Of a stretch of 5,742 bases of DNA, positions 1 through 5,742 are shown piece after piece. The stretch lies in NCBI GenBank assembly GCA_003154055.1, contig PMCH01000032.1, positions 1 through 5,742 on the forward strand, written 5' to 3'. The translations under genes and the position numbers were made by a program. This DNA is from Acidobacteriaceae bacterium. GTDB taxonomy: Bacteria; Acidobacteriota; Terriglobia; Terriglobales; Acidobacteriaceae. The notes under the pieces were generated by a model, which saw nothing but the letters and a program-made list of their open reading frames with translations, was not told the origin of the DNA and ran no database searches. The stretch's first letter is position 1, and each line of letters begins with the position of its first letter.

Positions 1-38
1 TTGCTGCTTTTCTTCTTTGCTTTCTTTTTGGTTGCCAT
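1..38 (-). CDS. Start of a Lys-rich protein (partial, runs off left edge)
   Basis: Only the first 12 codons are in the window, reading MATKKKAKKKSS. The ATG is at 38-36, and a GGGAG ribosome binding site lies 9 nt before it (around 48-52). An in-frame TAG follows the only nearby upstream ATG (66-64), so that one cannot be the start. Six of the first ten residues are lysine. Such basic tails occur on histone H1-like or HU-like DNA-binding proteins and on some ribosomal or RNA-binding proteins, but too little is visible to name a family. The gene is transcribed divergently from the thiolase, and a promoter candidate sits at 102-131. It is a real gene start rather than chance mainly because the start codon, binding site and promoter line up. 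Confidence 0.6.
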   Translation of the reverse strand, partial: MATKKKAKKKSS

Positions 39-72
39 GGTTCTATTCTCCCTTTCCATTTGTCATGGAATC

Positions 73-95
73 TTGCAACGGTCTTATGTTGCAAC
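73..95. repeat. Paired TTGCAA boxes, possible operator
   Basis: TTGCAA, itself a palindrome, occurs at 73-78 and 89-94. The second copy extends to the perfect 8-bp palindrome GTTGCAAC (88-95). The copies are 16 bp apart, about one and a half helical turns. They lie just downstream of the predicted minus-strand -10 and over the likely transcription start, where a repressor site would be effective. No known regulator motif is recognised, so the function is inferred from position only. Confidence 0.3.
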
Positions 96-101
96 TGATT
101 G

Positions 102-131
102 AATGTAAGAGTCAACGCATAATGAAGTCAA
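102..131 (-). promoter_or_regulatory. Candidate sigma-70 promoter for the Lys-rich gene
   Basis: On the minus strand, TTGACT (131-126, five of six matches to TTGACA) is followed after 18 bp by TACATT (107-102, four of six matches to TATAAT). Transcription would start near 95, giving a leader of roughly 57 nt before the ATG at 38. The surroundings are more AT-rich than the flanking coding DNA. A second TTGACT at 115-110 has no good -10 at the right distance. Confidence 0.45.
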
Positions 132-309
132 GAGAAAAATGACTGTTTGTCGAGCGCGCAACGCTGTACCAAAGTCACCGCGCGCAAGCCGTCAGGAAAA
201 AAATCACTCGCCGCCTTGACCTTCACGCCCCACGATCGAAAAAACAAACGGACGCCCGCCAGCGATCGGCAAAATGGCTGCGCGGAACCGCGCGGCGTCT
301 TCCGACATC
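132..309. other. Remainder of the divergent intergenic region
   Basis: Between the minus-strand promoter candidate and the thiolase -10 there is no convincing gene. The stretch holds scattered short repeats: GCGCGCAA at 154-161 and 180-187, and CGATCG at 233-238 and 263-268. It also has a TTGACC (216-221) without a matching -10. Nothing else with clear function is seen. Confidence 0.5.
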
Positions 310-315
310 TATAAT
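310..315 (+). promoter_or_regulatory. TATAAT -10 box upstream of the thiolase gene
   Basis: A perfect TATAAT lies 43 bp before the thiolase ATG, which would place the transcription start near 322 with a leader of about 37 nt. The DNA 16-18 bp further upstream (around 286-292, AACCGCG) does not resemble TTGACA, so activity may depend on an activator or on the strong -10. The call rests on one hexamer and its position. Confidence 0.45.
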
Positions 316-345
316 GTGAGACGGTTTTAGAGGTGAAGAGTTCTG

Positions 346-351
346 AAGGAG
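346..351 (+). promoter_or_regulatory. Thiolase ribosome binding site
   Basis: AAGGAG is 7 nt before the ATG at 359, an ideal spacing. A competing ATG at 355 is only 3 nt from this site and reads seven codons, including the stop, in another frame. The TGA at 356-358 closes the thiolase frame immediately upstream. Together these fix the start at 359. Confidence 0.8.
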
Positions 352-358
352 CGCATGA

Positions 359-1552
359 ATGGCTGGCTCGAATGATGTCGTGATCATTTCCGGATGCCGC
401 ACCCCGATCGGAAAATTTCAGGGAAGCCTGCGTGATTTAGGCGCTCCGCAACTGGGCGCCATCGCCGTGCGGGAAGCAGTGAAGCGCGCGAATCTCGATC
501 CGCGACAGGTGGACGAGTGCATCATGGGCAACGTGGTCTCCGCGGGGCTTGGCCAGAATCCGGCGCGGCAGGCGGCCATCTTCGGCGGCCTCTCACCCGA
601 AGTGGGTGCGATGACCATCAACAAAGTCTGCGGCTCGGGATTGAAAGCGGTCGCGCTTGCCGCGCAGGCCATCCAGACCGGTAACGGTTCCATCGTCGTC
701 GCCGGGGGCATGGAGTCCATGACGAATGCACCGTACCTGCTGCCCAACGCGCGCAAGGGATATCGCCTGGGCAACGGGCAGGTGGTCGACTCCATGGTGC
801 ATGACGGCCTGTGGGACATCTACAACGACTACCACATGGGCTTGACCGGTGAAAACGTCGCGGAGAAATATGGCATCACCCGCGAAGAGCAGGACGAGTT
901 CGCGGTGAACTCGCACCGCAAAGCGATCGCCGCCCAGAAAGAAGGCCGCTTCAAGTCCCAGATCGTTCCCGTGGAAATTCCGGCAAAGAAGAAAGGCCAG
1001 CCCGCCGTGATTTTCGACAAGGACGAAGGCCCGCGCGAGGACACCACTATCGAAGTCCTGCGTTCGCTGAAGCCAGCGTTCAAGAAAGATGGCACGGTCA
1101 CCGCGGGCAATGCTCCGGGAGTCAACGATGGCGCGGCAGCACTGGTCGTGACCAGCGCCGAACGCGCGAAGGAACTGGGTGCGGCTCCCATGGTGCGCAT
1201 CGTTGCCCAGGCCACCAGCGGTGTTGAGCCGAAATGGGTGATGATGGCTCCGGTTGGGGCCGTACAGAAGATCTGGCAGAAGACCGGCTGGAAGAAGGAC
1301 GACGTCGATCTCTACGAACTGAATGAGGCCTTCTCGGTGCAAGCGCTGGGAGTATGCCGCGAGCTCGGCCTCGACATGAACCGGGTGAACGTGAATGGCG
1401 GCGCGGTGGCCCTCGGACATCCCATCGGCGCCAGCGGTGCGCGCGTGCTGGTCACGCTGATCTACGAGATGATCCGCCGCGACGTGCACCGCGGGATCGC
1501 TGCGCTATGCCTGGGCGGTGGGAATGCGGTGGCGATGGCGGTCGAACGATAG
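359..1552 (+). CDS. Acetyl-CoA C-acetyltransferase (thiolase II family)
   Basis: This 397-residue thiolase is of normal length for the family. It reversibly condenses two acetyl-CoA to acetoacetyl-CoA and CoA in the cytoplasm, feeding ketone-body, polyhydroxybutyrate or isoprenoid routes, or working in reverse in fatty-acid and amino-acid breakdown. The full catalytic set is visible. The nucleophile is Cys91 in NKVCGSGLKA, NEAF (322-325) supplies the active-site Asn, His354 is in GHPIGASGAR, and Cys384 in CLGGGNAVAM is the acid/base cysteine. GGMESMTNAPYLL (116-128) is a typical thiolase stretch of the CoA-binding and loop region. The start at 359 follows a stop codon and a good ribosome binding site. 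The C-terminal motif reads CLGGGNAVAM where characterised biosynthetic enzymes such as AtoB or PhaA have CIGGGQG or CIGGGMG, a mild deviation beside the catalytic Cys. The gene stands alone, so the sequence does not separate an atoB, phaA or thlA role. A longer-chain 3-ketoacyl-CoA thiolase is a less likely alternative. Confidence 0.96.
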   Translation: MAGSNDVVIISGCRTPIGKFQGSLRDLGAPQLGAIAVREAVKRANLDPRQVDECIMGNVVSAGLGQNPARQAAIFGGLSPEVGAMTINKVCGSGLKAVALAAQAIQTGNGSIVVAGGMESMTNAPYLLPNARKGYRLGNGQVVDSMVHDGLWDIYNDYHMGLTGENVAEKYGITREEQDEFAVNSHRKAIAAQKEGRFKSQIVPVEIPAKKKGQPAVIFDKDEGPREDTTIEVLRSLKPAFKKDGTVTAGNAPGVNDGAAALVVTSAERAKELGAAPMVRIVAQATSGVEPKWVMMAPVGAVQKIWQKTGWKKDDVDLYELNEAFSVQALGVCRELGLDMNRVNVNGGAVALGHPIGASGARVLVTLIYEMIRRDVHRGIAALCLGGGNAVAMAVER

Positions 1553-1566
1553 ACGGGCCGAACAAC

Positions 1567-1592
1567 GTCGCCCGCATGGGCTGGCTTTATTT
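1567..1592 (+). terminator. Candidate intrinsic terminator of the thiolase gene
   Basis: In the 34-bp gap between convergent genes, GTCGCCC (1567-1573) can pair with GGGC-T-GGC (1578-1585) around a GCAT loop. This gives a 7-bp stem with one bulged T (1582) and one G-T pair. It is followed directly by TTTATTT (1586-1592), as expected for factor-independent termination. The T-run overlaps the stop codon and last codons of the opposing kinase gene. On the minus strand the same hairpin is followed by the weaker GTTGTT, so it may act poorly in that direction. Confidence 0.4.
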
Positions 1593-4229
1593 GTCCATCG
1601 CCGAGGTCCAGTTGAGGAAGACGGAGAGCGGTGCAACCGAGGATTCGTCCACCTGCGTGGCAATGAGGAATCTTTGTCCGTCGGCACTCACATCGTAGGA
1701 GTAAACGTCCTGCGAGGAGATCGGCTGCCGGCGGTGGGTTTGGAACAGGGCCACGGGTGAGCCAGAGGCAAAGCTCGCGCCAGTCGAAACCGGCACCGCC
1801 ATCATTTTTGAGTCGCGGGACAGAAAGAACAACTCCTTGCCGTCCTTGCGCCAGCGAGGTTCCTGCCCGCCTCCACTCGATACCTGCCATTTCCCGTTCC
1901 CGCCAGGGAAGGGAGCAACATAAACTTCCATGCTGCCCGACTCATTGGATGCGTAGGCCACCCACCGGCCATCCGGAGAAAATTGTGCTCCCTTCACTAC
2001 CCACCCCTGAATCAGCGGCTTCAGAGCGCGTTCCGGCAAGGTGAGATACCACAATTCATTGCTGCGCCGGGTCAGGATGTATTTGCCGTCGCGCGACCAG
2101 TCCAGAGAATTGAAGGCGCTACCGCCCGCTTCCGCGATCTCTTCTTCCGCACCGGAGCCGTCCGCATTTTTCAGATAAAGGCGGAAGTTGAGGCTGCGAT
2201 TGGAGCTGAGTACCAACTGTTTGCCGTCGGGGCTCCAGGCTGGCGTCGTATCCAACGCAGGATCAAAGGTCAGCCGCGTGGTTGTGTCATGCGCCGGATC
2301 CTGGACCCAGACATCAATGTTTCGGCCGTCCTGGTCGGTCTGGTCGGTAGCGATCCTATGCCCGTCGGGCGATAGTTGCACATTGTTGTACCAGGAAGGC
2401 TTGCCACTCAAGCCCAGCGTCTTCCCGTTGCGGTCAAACCACGTCAACTGCGAAAGGTATACGCCTTTTCCCGTCTGCGCGACCAGTACCTCGCCGCCGG
2501 AGACACTGAACGCGGCCCGGTAGACCTGCGGAAAATACAACACCTCGTCGCTCAGAGTGTGGGGCTCTCCACTCAGCGCGAAGTGCCGCAGGTCGAAAGG
2601 TTGCACCACCAGTGTCTTGTCGCGCATGTACAGCAAGTAACCGGGATCGGAATAGGAGGCATTGGAACTGGCGCTCACGACAAAATGTTTTTCCGTGGAA
2701 TCCAGGGAACCCACAAAAACTGCGTTGATGCCTGGCCTTCCACTGAAATTGGCAGCGAGGTAAAGAAAGTGTTTTCCATCCGGCAGGAACTCTGGCCAGC
2801 GATGACCTACCTCCGCGCGTGCGGTGTCGACCTTCGTCAATTCCGCGGGAGAGCCTCCCGAAGACGGCACTCGGAACAAGGCTCCCAGTGCGTCGGGGGA
2901 GAATATGATCGTGCCCTCGCGATTCCAAGCGCCGCCGCGGCCGTTGGGGGCATCGCACAGCACCTGCACCTGTCCTCCCGACACATCCACTTTCTTGAGC
3001 TTTCCGTCAGCAAAGAACCCGATCGATCTTCCGTCCGGAGACCAGAAGGGGTAGTTCGCCCCATGTGTACCCTCCAACGAAGCCGTCCGCCGGCTTCCGA
3101 CTTCGTACGTCCAAAGCATGTAATCGTTCGCCGGCGCGGAATAGGCGACCATGGCCAGCGTGCGCCCGTCGGGAGACAGCGTCACGTCGTTCGCGGCGAA
3201 CGGCACCGACGCGTGAAAATACATTGCAGGCAGCCGCCGGTGGCTGGTGGACCACCAGGCTGCGCCGCCGGCCAATGCGAGCAGGAAGAATGCGGCCGTC
3301 AATATCCAACTCACCCGCTGCCCCGGCGCGCGCCCGGACGGCACTCGCTCCACACCTCCCGCCTGCGAGCCACCTTCGGCGATCCATTTCAATTCTGCTG
3401 CCAGGTCGCTGGCACTCTGCCATCGCTCATCGGGATCTTTCGCCAGGCATTTCCTAATGACTCGCTCCAGCGCCGGCGGCGTGAGCGGTTGGATCGTGGA
3501 GATGGGTGGTGGTTCGGTAGTCAAGATAGCTGCGATCAAACTCGCCCGGCTCTTGCCTGCGAAGGCGGATTTGCCGGTCGCCATTTCGTAGATCACTTCG
3601 CCCAGCGCAAAAATGTCGGCGCGCGCATCGATCTCTTTTCCTTCCAATTGCTCAGGCGCCATGTACTGGAAGGTCCCGACGATCGCGCCCTGACTGGTCA
3701 GTTTCGCCTGCTCCATCGTCATCTCGGTGAGGGCGGTGGCCAGGGGCGCCGGGCCCGACTCTTTCGCCAGGCCGAAATCCATGAGCTTGGCACCCGACTT
3801 TGTGAGCATGACGTTCGAGGGTTTGAGATCACGGTGAACAATCCCGAGCTTATGGGCTTTGGCGAGCGCATCGGCAATTTGCGCTGCGTAACGCAGTGTC
3901 TGGTCGGGAGGCAGCGAGCCCTTAATCAGCCGCTGCTCCAGCGTTTCACCCTCCACCAGTTCCATGACGAGGAAGTCGACGCCATCCTGATGGCCGATGT
4001 CATGGAGCGTGCAGATGTGAGGGTGCGAGAGTCTGGAAATGGCTTTTGCTTCGCGCTCCAGCCGCTGGCGCAGGTTGGGATCAGAAGATAGATTTGCCGG
4101 AAGAACCTTGATGGCGACATCGCGCTCGAGCCGCGTGTCGCGCGCCCGATAGACCTCACCCATGCCGCCCGCACCCAGCGGAGACTGGATTTCATACGGT
4201 CCGAGTTTGGTGCCAGAAGTAAGGGCCAT
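1587..4229 (-). CDS. Membrane Ser/Thr protein kinase with C-terminal PD40/TolB-type beta-propeller
   Basis: This 880-residue receptor-like kinase transfers phosphate from ATP to Ser/Thr of unknown partners. The PknB-type kinase domain (about 11-282) is complete: Gly loop GAGGMGEV (19-26), Lys41 in VAIKVL, helix-C Glu60, HRDLKPSN (132-139) with Asp134, DFG (151-153) and APEQ (191-194). The segment from DFG to APE is about 12 residues longer than in mycobacterial PknB and is rich in Thr (165, 168, 171, 178, 186), so autophosphorylation there is plausible. A single membrane helix (about 306-326) follows a short linker. The remaining roughly 550 residues should lie outside the cytoplasm and carry repeated SPDG-type blades at 352, 397, 482, 620, 666, 712, 751, 794 and 848, typical of TolB/PD40 propellers. 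An in-frame TGA at 4241-4239 precedes the ATG, so the start is secure. The architecture is abundant in Acidobacteriota. The propeller probably senses or binds a ligand or protein, but none can be named. No frameshift is seen. Confidence 0.95.
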   Translation of the reverse strand: MALTSGTKLGPYEIQSPLGAGGMGEVYRARDTRLERDVAIKVLPANLSSDPNLRQRLEREAKAISRLSHPHICTLHDIGHQDGVDFLVMELVEGETLEQRLIKGSLPPDQTLRYAAQIADALAKAHKLGIVHRDLKPSNVMLTKSGAKLMDFGLAKESGPAPLATALTEMTMEQAKLTSQGAIVGTFQYMAPEQLEGKEIDARADIFALGEVIYEMATGKSAFAGKSRASLIAAILTTEPPPISTIQPLTPPALERVIRKCLAKDPDERWQSASDLAAELKWIAEGGSQAGGVERVPSGRAPGQRVSWILTAAFFLLALAGGAAWWSTSHRRLPAMYFHASVPFAANDVTLSPDGRTLAMVAYSAPANDYMLWTYEVGSRRTASLEGTHGANYPFWSPDGRSIGFFADGKLKKVDVSGGQVQVLCDAPNGRGGAWNREGTIIFSPDALGALFRVPSSGGSPAELTKVDTARAEVGHRWPEFLPDGKHFLYLAANFSGRPGINAVFVGSLDSTEKHFVVSASSNASYSDPGYLLYMRDKTLVVQPFDLRHFALSGEPHTLSDEVLYFPQVYRAAFSVSGGEVLVAQTGKGVYLSQLTWFDRNGKTLGLSGKPSWYNNVQLSPDGHRIATDQTDQDGRNIDVWVQDPAHDTTTRLTFDPALDTTPAWSPDGKQLVLSSNRSLNFRLYLKNADGSGAEEEIAEAGGSAFNSLDWSRDGKYILTRRSNELWYLTLPERALKPLIQGWVVKGAQFSPDGRWVAYASNESGSMEVYVAPFPGGNGKWQVSSGGGQEPRWRKDGKELFFLSRDSKMMAVPVSTGASFASGSPVALFQTHRRQPISSQDVYSYDVSADGQRFLIATQVDESSVAPLSVFLNWTSAMDK

Positions 4230-4240
4230 GGGTGCGCGTC

Positions 4241-4246
4241 ATTATA
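4241..4246 (-). promoter_or_regulatory. TATAAT -10 box of the kinase gene, near-leaderless
   Basis: A perfect TATAAT on the minus strand (4246-4241) ends 11 nt before the kinase ATG at 4229. Transcription normally starts 6-9 nt after the -10, leaving a leader of only about 2-5 nt. No purine-rich ribosome binding site is present in GACGCGCACCC, which fits a leaderless or near-leaderless mRNA. The -35 position (about 4264-4269) reads GAAGGA, not TTGACA. Confidence 0.5.
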
Positions 4247-4253
4247 GCCCGAA

Positions 4254-4270
4254 GGAAGGGGCATCCTTCC
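4254..4270. repeat. Perfect 6-bp inverted repeat at the kinase -35 position
   Basis: GGAAGG (4254-4259) and CCTTCC (4265-4270) flank a 5-bp spacer. The element covers the -35 region of the TATAAT at 4246-4241, where an operator or activator site would be expected. In RNA from the upstream histidine kinase gene it would form a short hairpin, but no T-run follows, so a terminator role is doubtful. Confidence 0.35.
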
Positions 4271-4292
4271 GCAGGACCGCGCCGGGGTCGCT

Positions 4293-4334
4293 GCAAGGCA
4301 GACGGCTGATGGCTGGCGTAAACCGTCTTCTTGC
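4293..4334. terminator. Imperfect hairpin after the histidine kinase gene
   Basis: The arms GCAAG-GC-AGACGG (4293-4305) and CCGTCT-T-CTTGC (4323-4334) pair over 11 bp with one small internal loop and a 17-nt apical loop. The hairpin begins 35 nt past the histidine kinase stop and lies upstream of the downstream kinase promoter, where a terminator would sit. There is no T-run after it on either strand, so it could instead be a transcript-end stabiliser or unrelated structure. Confidence 0.3.
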
Positions 4335-4368
4335 CGACGATTTCAACGGCGCCGCAGCGTCGCAGTTC

Positions 4369-5742
4369 TTATTGCGTGGCCGGCGTGGCCGCTGCCGCCG
4401 CCGTCACCGGCAGGGTGAGGGTGAATACTGCGCCTCCGCCGGGAGCGTCCGCCGCCTCGATATTTCCGCCGTGCTCCCGAAGCACGGTTTTGCAAATGCT
4501 GAGTCCCAGGCCCGTTCCGCGGCCCGGCCGCTTGGTGGTGAAGAAGGGGTCAAAAATGTGGGGCAGGATGTCGGCCGCGATGCCCGGGCCATCATCCTGA
4601 AACGTCACCCAAACCGAATCCGGACGCGCTCCCAGCCGGATCCGGATGGACCCTGTGTCCCGAGCCTGGCGAATGGCCTGCTCAGCATTGAGGATGAGGT
4701 TCATGAACACTTGCATCAACTGGTTGGGATCAGCGGTCACTGCCGGGAGAGTGGGTTCCTGCAGAAAATCGACCGTGATGTTGCTCTTGCGCAGCGGATA
4801 CGCTTGCAGGTGCAGGGTGCGTTGAATGAGTTCGCTGAGGTTCACCGCGCTCCGGCCGGGAGCGGGAGGCCGCGCGAAGTACATCAGGTTTTGCACAATC
4901 TCGGCCGCGCGCCGCGCCTGCTGATGCAGAACGCCCAACTGCTTGCGCGTGGACTCGCTCGCTTCCCCTTCCTGGGCCAGTTCGGTCATCCCGAGGATGC
5001 TGGTCAGTGGATTGTTGAGCTCGTGGGCGAACCCTCCGATCATCTGGCCCATGGCGGCGAGGCGTTCACTCTGAATGATCTGTTGCTCGAGTCTTTTTTC
5101 CACCGTGATGTCATGAACGGAAATGATCACGCCCGCCGGTTTGCCTTCCGCATCGAGGAGACGGCTCGCCCGGCCTCGCATGGTGCGCCAGGTGCCGTCG
5201 TGGTGCCGCGCGCCATACTCGGAAGCGGCGGGCGCCTGCTGGCTCATGGCGACGCTGTGATAGAGAGTCACGAGTTCAGCGGAAGTATCCTCCACCTCCC
5301 CGATCTTCTTTCCCAATAACTGCTCCGGCCCGTAGCCGAGAAGGTCGCGGATCCGCGGGCTGATGAAGGTATAACGCCCTTCCAGGTCAATCACCAGGAT
5401 GAGGTCAGGGAAGCTTTCCAGCAGGCGCCGCCGGAATTCCTCCTGGTGCCGCAATTGCCGCTCCATGGCGCGTTTCTCGGTTACGTCCACCAGCGTGCCC
5501 TGGTAACGGACAATCCGCCCTTCATCCAGAACGCCGGTGGACGTGTCCACGCAAGTCGCCACCTTGCCGTCTTTCTTGCGGAGTCGAATCTCGCGCGTGC
5601 GAGTGCTCCCGCTTTGGCTTCCGGCTCGCCCCAGGACTGGTTCCTCGTCCGCCTTCACATTCAAGGCCCCGGCCGGCAGACTCAGGAGTTCTTCCTTGCT
5701 GCCGTATCCCAGCATTGCCACCAGCGCCGGGTTCACGTCGAG
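4369..5742 (-). CDS. PAS-PAS sensor histidine kinase, 5' end beyond right edge (partial)
   Basis: The visible 457 codons end at TAA (4371-4369). The frame is open to the window edge and begins LDVNPALVAMLGYGS, the middle of a PAS fold, so the GTG at 5736 is not the start. Residues are counted here from that GTG. In order: the rest of a PAS domain with its PAC segment (about 1-90), a short linker helix, a second PAS/PAC (about 100-212), HisKA (about 220-290) and HATPase_c (about 335-443). The autophosphorylated His is His238 in FAHELNNPL, the style of the HPK4/NtrB-like group. The ATP site shows the N-box MNLILNAEQA (Asn350), DDGPGIA (381-387), the F-box region FDPFFTTK (395-402) and GRGTGLGLSI (405-414). 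The protein ends in a short Ala/Thr tail with no receiver domain. The visible part has no membrane helix, but the N-terminus is unseen. It should autophosphorylate in response to a signal at PAS and pass phosphate to an unseen response regulator. Confidence 0.95.
   Translation of the reverse strand, partial: LDVNPALVAMLGYGSKEELLSLPAGALNVKADEEPVLGRAGSQSGSTRTREIRLRKKDGKVATCVDTSTGVLDEGRIVRYQGTLVDVTEKRAMERQLRHQEEFRRRLLESFPDLILVIDLEGRYTFISPRIRDLLGYGPEQLLGKKIGEVEDTSAELVTLYHSVAMSQQAPAASEYGARHHDGTWRTMRGRASRLLDAEGKPAGVIISVHDITVEKRLEQQIIQSERLAAMGQMIGGFAHELNNPLTSILGMTELAQEGEASESTRKQLGVLHQQARRAAEIVQNLMYFARPPAPGRSAVNLSELIQRTLHLQAYPLRKSNITVDFLQEPTLPAVTADPNQLMQVFMNLILNAEQAIRQARDTGSIRIRLGARPDSVWVTFQDDGPGIAADILPHIFDPFFTTKRPGRGTGLGLSICKTVLREHGGNIEAADAPGGGAVFTLTLPVTAAAAATPATQ

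Noticed and set aside
139..219. A 26-codon frame starting with ATG at 139 on the plus strand in the divergent region
   Set aside because: It has only a weak purine stretch before it, lies over the opposite promoter candidate, and its translation is unremarkable. Nothing supports its expression.
216..244. TTGACC at 216-221 as a plus-strand -35 box
   Set aside because: At 17 bp spacing the DNA reads AAAAAA, not a -10, and the later TATAAT at 310 is too far away.
355..375. A seven-codon frame (six residues plus stop) from ATG at 355 overlapping the thiolase start, possibly a regulatory leader peptide
   Set aside because: Its ATG is only 3 nt from the AAGGAG, too close for efficient initiation, and the thiolase ATG has ideal spacing.
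593..1489. A 298-codon open frame on the minus strand, opposite the thiolase gene
   Set aside because: The thiolase on the other strand has every catalytic motif. The antisense translation is His- and Val-rich and resembles no family.
2376..4091. A 571-codon open frame on the plus strand, antisense to the Ser/Thr kinase gene
   Set aside because: It lies wholly opposite a gene with complete kinase and propeller motifs. Its translation is rich in Arg, Gly and His with no recognisable domain. Long antisense frames are expected in GC-rich coding DNA.
4162..5319. A 385-codon open frame on the plus strand, opposite the histidine kinase gene
   Set aside because: It spans the kinase start, the intergenic region and the histidine kinase gene in antisense, with no domain and no ribosome binding site evident. 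It is a compositional shadow.
5734..5736. GTG at 5736 as the start of the histidine kinase
   Set aside because: The frame stays open to the edge, and the codons before it (Leu-Asp) continue a typical PAS sequence, so this Val is internal.

Overview
The window holds three protein-coding genes, plus the first 12 codons of a fourth at the left edge. The DNA is GC-rich and the frames are intact. The gene set suggests a soil-type bacterium of the phylum Acidobacteriota. The strongest pointer is the receptor-like Ser/Thr kinase with a C-terminal TolB/PD40-type beta-propeller, a family greatly expanded in that phylum, and its N-terminus is of the style typical there. This assignment rests on family recall only, with no database search.

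Layout. At 1-38, on the minus strand, is the start of a Lys-rich protein that runs off the left edge. Positions 39-358 are a divergent intergenic region. It carries a plausible minus-strand promoter, paired short repeats (TTGACT twice and TTGCAA twice, each pair 16 bp apart), and a plus-strand TATAAT and ribosome binding site for the thiolase. Positions 359-1552 (+) encode an acetyl-CoA acetyltransferase with its full catalytic set. It ends 34 bp from the convergent kinase gene, and a compact bidirectional hairpin fills that gap. Positions 1587-4229 (-) encode an 880-residue membrane-anchored Ser/Thr kinase-propeller fusion. Positions 4230-4368 are a control region with a perfect TATAAT only 11 nt before the kinase ATG, a perfect inverted repeat at the -35 position, and a larger hairpin. 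Positions 4369-5742 (-) hold the C-terminal part of a PAS-PAS-HisKA-HATPase sensor histidine kinase whose start lies beyond the right edge.

How the genes relate. The two signalling genes lie in tandem on the minus strand: a phospho-His sensor upstream and a Ser/Thr receptor kinase downstream. They are separated by 139 bp with their own promoter-like and hairpin signals, so independent transcription is more likely than a tight operon. The thiolase belongs to central acyl-CoA metabolism, and nothing in the sequence links it functionally to the kinases. I see no mobile element, CRISPR array, tRNA or rRNA. I found no clearly new system; the items most worth a second look are the near-leaderless kinase promoter with its inverted repeat and the repeat pairs in the divergent region.
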